Assembly: GCA_040219025.1 (NCBI GenBank)
Contig: JAVJTE010000027.1
Coordinates: 124,001-188,000 of the forward strand
Direction of reading: 5' to 3'
DNA length: 64,000 bases
Source: HT1-32 sp040219025
Lineage (GTDB): Bacteria > Pseudomonadota > Alphaproteobacteria > Rhodospirillales > HT1-32
Shown here: piece by piece, positions 58,684-64,000 of the stretch
Numbering within the stretch: position 1 is the first letter of the stretch
Layout: each line of letters opens with the position of its first letter
Translations under genes and position numbers: made by a program
The notes under the pieces: generated by a model
Told to the model about the DNA's origin: nothing
Seen by the model: only the letters and a program-made list of their open reading frames with translations
The model's database searches: none

Positions 58684-59193
58684 ATGCGAGATCATAACAT
58701 GAAGAAGCACACGAAAGTCGTCCTTGGCGCCACCTCTCTTTTGCTGGGTGTCGGCATTCTGGGTTACGCCATCACGGCGCAGGCCAGTGGTGGTCACAAG
58801 AAGGGTGACGGGATGCATGCGATGAAAATGTTCGACCGCTTTGACACCAACAAGGATGGCAAGGTGACCAGCGCCGAAGTCGATGCGCTGATTGATGCGC
58901 AGATTGCCGGTGTCGATGGTGACAAGTCGAACAGCCTCACCAAAGCCGAGTTCACCCAGTTGCTGGCCGTGCTGATGGAAGAGCGCATCAACCGCCGGTT
59001 TGCGAAGCTGGATGACAACAAGGACGGTGTCATTTCGGCGGATGAGTTGAAACAGCCGGCACAGCGCATGGTCAGCTGGCTCGATGATGACGGCGACAAG
59101 GCGGTCTCCCAGAAGGAAGCCCGCGAGGGCATGTCGCATCGCCGCCGTGGTCATCACGAAGATCATGATCGCGATGACGACAGGAAAAACTGA
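58684..59193 (+). CDS. Exported four-EF-hand protein with Asp/His-rich tail
   Basis: 169 residues. Signal peptide through residue 35 (VVLGATSLLLGVGILGYAITAQA). Four EF loops: DTNKDGKVTSAE (54-65), DGDKSNSLTKAE (78-89), DDNKDGVISADE (110-121) and DDDGDKAVSQKE (134-145), all with the acidic 1, 3, 5, 12 positions. The C-terminus HRRRGHHEDHDRDDDRKN could bind Ca2+, Zn2+ or Ni2+. AAGGAAA precedes the ATG. Divergent to a two-component system whose sensor has a similar patch, so it is probably part of its regulon. The signal peptide implies the mature protein is periplasmic, where it could buffer or report Ca2+. Confidence 0.9.
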   Translation: MRDHNMKKHTKVVLGATSLLLGVGILGYAITAQASGGHKKGDGMHAMKMFDRFDTNKDGKVTSAEVDALIDAQIAGVDGDKSNSLTKAEFTQLLAVLMEERINRRFAKLDDNKDGVISADELKQPAQRMVSWLDDDGDKAVSQKEAREGMSHRRRGHHEDHDRDDDRKN

Positions 59194-59203
59194 CCTGCGA
59201 AAC

Positions 59204-59229
59204 GGCGACCGGGTTGTGGCCCGGTCGCC
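59204..59229 (+). terminator. Hairpin after the EF-hand gene
   Basis: GGCGACCGGG-TTGTGG-CCCGGTCGCC, a ten-base perfect stem eleven bases past the stop, followed by ATCGTTGC. No strong T-tract, so termination efficiency is uncertain. Confidence 0.6.
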
Positions 59230-59280
59230 ATCGTTGCACAGTCTCCGGCTGAAGATTGCAACAGGATGAGGGTCAGCCCG

Positions 59281-59865
59281 ATGTCGAGACTATTGCCGCC
59301 GCTTCCCGAGGAAATGACTGCAGCGCAGCGCGCCATGTATGACGACATCGTCAACGGCCCCAGAAGCCAGGGCCGGCGTAGCCCGTTCATCGACGACGAA
59401 GGTCGTCTTCAGGGCCCTTTCGGCATGTGGAATGTGGCACCGAATGTCGGTGATGCGGTCCAGAATGTCGGGGTCGCCGTGCGCTATAATACGTCACTGA
59501 GTGACCGCCTGCGGGAAATCGGCATTCTGGCTGTCGGCGCGGCTTTTCAGGCGAACTATGAATGGTATGCCCATGCGCCGCTGGCCGTGAAGGCGGGTAT
59601 TGCCGAGGCGCAGCTGGCAACCCTGAAGGCCGGTGATATGCCGGACGGTCTGGGTGAAGATGAGCAGCTGGCAGTGCGGCTGGCCCGCGAACTGGTGTTT
59701 GACCGCCGCGCCACAGAGGCCACGATGAATGCGGTGATCAGCTGCCTGGGTGAGCCGGCGACCGTCGAACTGGTCGTGCTCATCGGCTATTACAGCCTGC
59801 TCTGCATGACCCTCAATGCCTTTGATGTGGATGTCCCGGCCGGTGCGGAGAAGCCTTTCGGCTGA
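59281..59865 (+). CDS. Carboxymuconolactone decarboxylase family protein
   Basis: 194 residues from MSRLLPPLPEEMTAAQ (GAGGG upstream); an ATG five codons earlier is an alternative. GIAEAQLATLKAGDMPDG and FDRRATEATMNAVISCLGEPATVELVVLIGYYSLLCMTLNAFDVDVPAG match the CMD family of the 4-carboxymuconolactone decarboxylase/MhpC-associated type. There is no CxxC AhpD motif. It lies between the EF-hand gene and the Tad locus; role unknown. Confidence 0.82.
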   Translation: MSRLLPPLPEEMTAAQRAMYDDIVNGPRSQGRRSPFIDDEGRLQGPFGMWNVAPNVGDAVQNVGVAVRYNTSLSDRLREIGILAVGAAFQANYEWYAHAPLAVKAGIAEAQLATLKAGDMPDGLGEDEQLAVRLARELVFDRRATEATMNAVISCLGEPATVELVVLIGYYSLLCMTLNAFDVDVPAGAEKPFG

Positions 59866-59877
59866 CCGGGCACGACC

Positions 59878-61401
59878 CTATTTCGACAGCCGCAGCTCGG
59901 ACAGGTTGTTGGCAACCTCCCGGAACACATCGCGCAAGGCATCGGCATCCGGGGCGTACTGATAGAACGGCGCTTCCGGCTCCGTCGCGACAGACTGCAT
60001 CAGGGTCTGCAGGGCCGTGCCATTGTTAGCAAACTGGATGGTATAGATCTGCACACCACTTGCCTTGATGTTGGTGGCAAGCGACAGCAGGCGCGGATTC
60101 ATGCCGGTCCCGGCACTGCTGCCTGTACCGAACACTGCCTTGTAGCCATCGCCGTTACCGCCGAAATTCTCGCCGTCAGTCAGCAGGATGATCGCCTGCT
60201 GGCGGGGAAATTGCGGGGCAACCTCCGCCTCGTCAAAGGGTGCGCCGGGTTTCAGCACCCGCCAGGCCCAGCCCAGCCCCTGCGGGATGTTGGTATTTCC
60301 ACCCGGGCTGGTCAGGTCGCTGACCGCATCCAGAATGGTCTGTTTGACATTGTTCAGCGGTGTGATGCCCCGGTTCAGGCAGGCTGTACATTCACCACCG
60401 GTGACGCTGAGGCTGCAGGTGCCGCCGCTCACCGGCTCTCCCTCCGGCCCGACCGGCTCCCAGCCCTGCCAGTCGCCGGTGGGGGATGAATATCCGTACA
60501 GATGAATATCGGCATCATCATCGGCAATACCGTTGTCCAGATAGCGGTTGAAGACGCATCCCCGCCAGTTTGACGGCGGTGCCGACAGCAGGGGTACTGG
60601 ACTGTTATTGGCATAATAAAGCTGGGACTGAACACTGCCGGTCAGCGGGTTGACGAAATCCGGGACGGTGACACTGGTGGTCAGGGCGCTGTCATAGCTG
60701 ATGCCCTCCTGCCGGACATTGACTTTGGCATTCCAGGGCACCAGACCGATCTTCAGCAGGTCTTTCGTCGCGTTGTCGCCATAGAGAATATTGATCATCT
60801 CGGTCGCGGCACTGCGGGCCGCCTGAATACGGGACTGTCCGCCGCCGGCGGACGAGGTCATGGAGCCGGACATGTCGATGGCCATCACCACCTCGATGAT
60901 CTGGGTGCGGCGCTTGACCTCCGCCGTTGCCGAGACCGTCAGGGTGTCGATATTGAACAGATGCATGAACCGGGTGGGAATGGTCGCCCGGGCTTCCAGC
61001 AGCAACAGTTCGTCATCGTTGACGGCCTGGATCAGCGGCCCGACAACGGTTGAATCCATATAGCCGGGCGGGAAATTGACATCGAAATACATGCTGATAT
61101 CGGCGTCCCGTGTGGCGGAGAAAAAGACCCGCCCCCCGGCCAGTCCTGCCGCATCAAGGGCATGGGACAGGCGTGACTTCACCATATAACCGCGGGATGC
61201 ATCAACGGCGAGACCGACAAAACCGAACAGCGGAATTGTCGCAAAACCGAGGAACAGGGCCGTTGCCCCGCGCCGGCACAGGATCAGGCCCATGACCTCT
61301 GCCATGACCCGGCGAAGGCTTCCGGCAACCGGCCCGGACAGGCGGGTGACGCTGTAACCTCTTTTGATTGCGGCCAAAACCCTGTTGATCAGCTTTGTCA
61401 T
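59878..61401 (-). CDS. TadG-like protein with von Willebrand factor A domain
   Basis: About 507 residues from MTKLINRVLAAIKRGY; the frame continues 32 codons into the AT-rich region, which is not credible. After an N-terminal membrane helix (GATALFLGFATIPLFGFVGLAVDASRGYMVKSRLSHALDAA, the TadE/TadG-type start), a VWA domain carries the MIDAS motif AIDMSGSMTSS and LLTDGEN. Probably a Tad pilus accessory protein tethered to the membrane. It is divergent to flp, at the head of the tad locus. Confidence 0.83.
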   Translation of the reverse strand: MTKLINRVLAAIKRGYSVTRLSGPVAGSLRRVMAEVMGLILCRRGATALFLGFATIPLFGFVGLAVDASRGYMVKSRLSHALDAAGLAGGRVFFSATRDADISMYFDVNFPPGYMDSTVVGPLIQAVNDDELLLLEARATIPTRFMHLFNIDTLTVSATAEVKRRTQIIEVVMAIDMSGSMTSSAGGGQSRIQAARSAATEMINILYGDNATKDLLKIGLVPWNAKVNVRQEGISYDSALTTSVTVPDFVNPLTGSVQSQLYYANNSPVPLLSAPPSNWRGCVFNRYLDNGIADDDADIHLYGYSSPTGDWQGWEPVGPEGEPVSGGTCSLSVTGGECTACLNRGITPLNNVKQTILDAVSDLTSPGGNTNIPQGLGWAWRVLKPGAPFDEAEVAPQFPRQQAIILLTDGENFGGNGDGYKAVFGTGSSAGTGMNPRLLSLATNIKASGVQIYTIQFANNGTALQTLMQSVATEPEAPFYQYAPDADALRDVFREVANNLSELRLSK

Positions 61402-61429
61402 GATGTCCGGATTAACATCTGATTTCTGG

Positions 61430-61570
61430 CCGGTATCAACAATAATATATCGATAAAATTTTATATAAAATAATACATAAGTTAATAACAAGTACATTTC
61501 TAAAGTTAAATAGATTTATATAGTTAACTATTAGTTATTTTTTATTTGACCTGTATTTAATTTATCCACA
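61430..61570. other. AT-rich patch between tadG-like and flp genes
   Basis: By hand count about 17 G/C in 120 bases (61441-61560). Contains TTATCCACA once and short A/T runs. It probably holds divergent promoters for the TadG-like gene and flp. Similar composition to the patch at 1.3-1.6 kb. Confidence 0.55.
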
Positions 61571-61612
61571 TGCTGACAGCCGTCAATTGAGTTGCATTAT
61601 GGAGGTAAACAA

Positions 61613-61870
61613 ATGCTCACGTTTCTCAGAAAATTTCGCAAAGATGATTCCGGTGCGACGGCCATTGAATACGGTCTGATCGCGGCGCTTGTTTCCGTTG
61701 CTGCCATCACGGCCCTCGGCCTGATGGGGACATCGCTCGACAATATGTTCACGACGGTGTCGACCGAACTGACCAACGCAACGAACTCGGCCAGCAGTGG
61801 CGGTACAACCGGTGGCACCACGGGCGGTACCACGGGTGGTACGACCGGCGGCACAACCGGCGGTTCATAA
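61613..61870 (+). CDS. flp: Flp/Fap-type pilin with Gly-Thr repeat tail
   Basis: 85 residues; GGAGG lies 7 bases before the ATG. The type IVb prepilin core DDSGATAIEYGLIAALVSVAAI has the cleavage site G/ATAIEY and a hydrophobic helix to about residue 40. The end is unusual: five exact GGTT units (residues 63-82) and GGS. Major subunit of the Tad pilus, processed by the CpaA peptidase encoded two genes on. The extended Gly/Thr tail could be flexible or surface exposed. Confidence 0.92.
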   Translation: MLTFLRKFRKDDSGATAIEYGLIAALVSVAAITALGLMGTSLDNMFTTVSTELTNATNSASSGGTTGGTTGGTTGGTTGGTTGGS

Positions 61871-61970
61871 TCCTGAGACCAACTACCGGCGGCGGCTCGG
61901 TTGAACGGGTGGTGGCAGAAAGCTGCCCCCGCTTCAACCGGCGGTCCCGGTTTCCGGGAGGGTCCCTGAC

Positions 61971-62465
61971 ATGCCTGATTTTATCACCCGCGACATGCTG
62001 GTTCTGGTCTTTGCGGTCCTGCTGATCACGGCAGCCGTCTGGGACGCCCTTTCCTACAGAATTCCCAATTTCCTGAGCGTCAGCCTGCTGGTGCTGTTTC
62101 CCGTCTATGCCTGGATCAGCCCGGTGCCGGTTCACTGGTCCCTGCTGATCAGTCTCGGCGTTCTTGCTGCGGGTATGTACTGTTTCATTCAGGGGTGGAT
62201 GGGCGGCGGGGATGTCAAACTGCTGCCGGTTGTGGCCCTTTGGGCCGGACCGGACGAGGTTGTCGCGACGTTCTTCATCATCGGCATTGCCGGTGGTCTG
62301 CTGGCGCTGGCAATGAAAACACCGGCCCGCGCAATTTTCGGACTTGCCGCCGGTCCGCGCCCTGAAACCCTGTCTCCTGCGCATGGTGTGGTCCTGCCCT
62401 ACGGCATCGCAATCGCCTGCGGGGGGCTGTTCCTTGCCTGGCGCCTGACCGGCGCGGCGTACTGA
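61971..62465 (+). CDS. cpaA: Tad prepilin peptidase CpaA (TadV)
   Basis: 164 residues, about five membrane helices. AVWDALSYRIPN provides the first catalytic Asp and GWMGGGDVKLLPVVALW the second (GxGD). This is the A24 aspartic prepilin peptidase that processes Flp pilin. Follows flp by 100 bases and is followed by cpaB at 16 bases. Confidence 0.92.
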   Translation: MPDFITRDMLVLVFAVLLITAAVWDALSYRIPNFLSVSLLVLFPVYAWISPVPVHWSLLISLGVLAAGMYCFIQGWMGGGDVKLLPVVALWAGPDEVVATFFIIGIAGGLLALAMKTPARAIFGLAAGPRPETLSPAHGVVLPYGIAIACGGLFLAWRLTGAAY

Positions 62466-62481
62466 AAGGGAGGCCGGATCA

Positions 62482-63432
62482 ATGACCCTTCGCACCCTGC
62501 TTTTCGCCATCTTTGCCATCGTTCTGGCTGGCGGTGCCGCATGGACCGCGCGGAACTGGATCGATACCCAGCGCGCCGCCCTGCAGTCACAGATCAACAA
62601 GGCACCGGAGCCGGAACCGGCCAGTGTCTTTGTCATGGTCGCCCGGCAGTCGCTGCCGCGCGGTGCCTTTTTCCGCCCGCAGGTCGTCCGCTGGCAGGCC
62701 TGGCCCGACGATGCGGTGCCTGACAGCTATATCCTGCAAGGCAATGTCGCCCCGGAAGATCTGGTTGGCGCGGTGCTGCGGGAGACTGTTGATGCCGGCC
62801 AGCCGGTTACCCGGGGTCGTCTGGTTTTCCCCGGTGATACCGGGTTCCTGGCGGCAGTGCTGAAACCCGGCTACCGGGCGGTAACCATCGGGGTCAGTGA
62901 TGTGTCCGGCGTTGCCGGGTTCGTCTTCCCCGGCGATCAGGTGGACATCATCCTGGCCCAGGCCATCAAGATCAGCAAGGAGGTCACCCGCCGGGCGACC
63001 GTGACGGCACTGGAAGATGTCCGGGTGCTGGCCATCGATCAGGCGATTGATGACCGGGCAGGGGCTGCCGCCACCGGCAAGACGGTGACACTGGAAGTCG
63101 ATCCGAAAACCGCCGAGGCGGTGACCCTGCTGCCGGATATGGGGCGGCTGTCGCTGTCGCTGCGCAGTCTGGCACCCGATCCGTCAGCGTCGGCAGGGGC
63201 GATGCCCGATCTCGCCGCACCGGCCCCGGCAGAGGAGACGTATCAGCTTGCCGCCGACCGGAAGGCCGCCGCGCCCGTGCTCAACCCCTGGGACCTGAAG
63301 TCACATACCTGGGATGTCGAGGTCTCACCCCTGCTGATCCGTCCGGCGTCGAAGAAATCACAAACCCGCAGCGTCACGGTGATGCGGGGTGGCAATGCCG
63401 AGGTGCAGCAGTTCGGCGGAGCCGGCCAATGA
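62482..63432 (+). CDS. cpaB: Tad pilus assembly protein CpaB (RcpC)
   Basis: 316 residues. An N-terminal anchor (LFAIFAIVLAGGAAWTARNW) precedes an SAF-like domain: VFVMVARQSLPRGAFFRPQVVRWQAWP and GVAGFVFPGDQVDIIL with two pilus-assembly repeats. It is the periplasmic CpaB that links secretin to the inner-membrane apparatus. It overlaps cpaC by four bases. Confidence 0.92.
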   Translation: MTLRTLLFAIFAIVLAGGAAWTARNWIDTQRAALQSQINKAPEPEPASVFVMVARQSLPRGAFFRPQVVRWQAWPDDAVPDSYILQGNVAPEDLVGAVLRETVDAGQPVTRGRLVFPGDTGFLAAVLKPGYRAVTIGVSDVSGVAGFVFPGDQVDIILAQAIKISKEVTRRATVTALEDVRVLAIDQAIDDRAGAAATGKTVTLEVDPKTAEAVTLLPDMGRLSLSLRSLAPDPSASAGAMPDLAAPAPAEETYQLAADRKAAAPVLNPWDLKSHTWDVEVSPLLIRPASKKSQTRSVTVMRGGNAEVQQFGGAGQ

Positions 63433-64000
63433 CCGCCAGACATATCCTTGCTGCCTTTCTGACCGCCGCTTTCCTGACCGGACTGACGCTCGCGATGGAC
63501 CCGGCATTCGGTGCCAGCGTCGTCGCCCCGGAAGGCGAGCCGCTGCTGATCGAAGTCCACAAGGGCAAGCTGGTCCGGCTGCCGGCACCGGCATCCACGG
63601 TCTTTGTCGCCGACCCGGAGATTGCCGATGTGCAGATCAAGTCACCGACCCTGCTTTATATCTTCGCCAAACGGGCGGGCGAGACCAGTCTGTTCGCGGT
63701 CGACAGCCGTGACCGGGTGCTGGCGGGCCTGCCGATCACGGTAACCCACAATGTTGCAAGGCTGCGGCGGGCGATCTTCGACCTGTCGCCGCAATCGGAT
63801 GTCAGTGTTGATTCCCTGAATGGCAGTCTGGTGCTGTCCGGCAAGGTTGCCTCTGCGCTGGAGGCGGAAAACCTGCGCGGTCTTGCCAGCAGTTTTGTCG
63901 GTGATCCGGCGCAGATCATCAACCGCATGTCGATTGATGCCGCAACCCAGGTCAATCTTCGGGTGCGGGTCGCCGAGATGAGCCGCGATGTTACCAAGAC
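63429..64000 (+). CDS. cpaC: Tad secretin CpaC (RcpA), truncated by window end
   Basis: 190 residues visible. A signal peptide (ILAAFLTAAFLTGLTLA) and FVADPEIADVQIKSPTLLYIFAKRAGETSLFAVD are the N-terminal domain of the outer-membrane secretin RcpA/CpaC, followed by a BON-like VDSLNGSLVLSGKVASALEA. The pore domain lies beyond 64000. The gene overlaps cpaB, so the tad operon continues. Confidence 0.93.
   Translation, partial: MTARHILAAFLTAAFLTGLTLAMDPAFGASVVAPEGEPLLIEVHKGKLVRLPAPASTVFVADPEIADVQIKSPTLLYIFAKRAGETSLFAVDSRDRVLAGLPITVTHNVARLRRAIFDLSPQSDVSVDSLNGSLVLSGKVASALEAENLRGLASSFVGDPAQIINRMSIDAATQVNLRVRVAEMSRDVTK

Noticed and set aside
61799..61867. GGTT repeats as a CRISPR or tandem array
   Set aside because: The repeat is in-frame coding sequence of the pilin, without spacers.

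Overview
The window reads as chromosomal DNA of a free-living, high-GC alphaproteobacterium, probably Rhodospirillales-like. Supporting signs are a cpa-type Tad pilus locus, an OpgH/OpgC pair, DUF2336 and DUF6285 proteins, a complete Entner-Doudoroff operon, and dispersed palindromic elements of the kind common in this class. There is no plasmid, phage or CRISPR signature. Genes are dense and mostly in short operons. One tRNA (Arg, CCT) is present.

Layout. 1-1.3 kb: a truncated secreted protein and a lipoprotein, followed by an extremely AT-rich gap. 1.85-4.9 kb: opgC and opgH (periplasmic glucans) on the minus strand. 4.96-8.26 kb: a tight operon of BchC-like dehydrogenase, 6-pyruvoyl-tetrahydropterin-synthase (PTPS)-like protein, GT4 glycosyltransferase and methyltransferase. 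8.3-10 kb: a GNAT, a LysE exporter and cytochrome b561. 10-12.8 kb: a RibD-type reductase, a GTP cyclohydrolase II-like protein and a creatininase-family amidohydrolase. With the 5-8 kb operon these look like an undescribed GTP-derived pterin or aminopyrimidine pathway; this is the main candidate system. 12.9-15 kb: DUF1203, RidA and a PhyH dioxygenase. 15-19 kb: a receiver protein and a globin converge on a 1060-residue MHYT hybrid kinase.

19-25 kb: an acyl-CoA catabolic operon (SDR, NIPSNAP, acyl-CoA dehydrogenase, APH-type kinase, DUF6285, hydroxyacyl-CoA dehydrogenase) followed by an EamA transporter. 25-29 kb: a RidA/racemase/DUF1028 operon, DUF2336 and GntR-UTRA. 29-33 kb: a membrane protein, the tRNA, D-tartrate dehydratase with a divergent LysR regulator, and DUF2237. 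33-41 kb: a porin and eda-pgi-edd-pgl-zwf. 41.5-45.6 kb: two tandem class I fumarases and a small hydrolase. 45.8-47.3 kb: hisF-hisE-HIT. 48.3-52.8 kb: an FCD-GntR regulator leads a putative catabolic operon (EctD-like dioxygenase, SAF-domain oxidoreductase, D-aminoacylase).

53-55.7 kb: AraC, AhpD-like and YHS proteins, and a GNAT. 55.8 kb: a DUF1761 gene broken by an in-frame TAG. 56-59 kb: a two-component system whose sensor carries an Asp/His-rich patch lies divergent to a four-EF-hand exported protein with a similar tail, suggesting a Ca2+ or metal-responsive module. 59.9-64 kb: the start of a Tad pilus locus (TadG-like, flp, cpaA, cpaB, cpaC), running off the end. Several annotated starts sit inside longer open frames; they were placed by ribosome binding sites and expected family N-termini.
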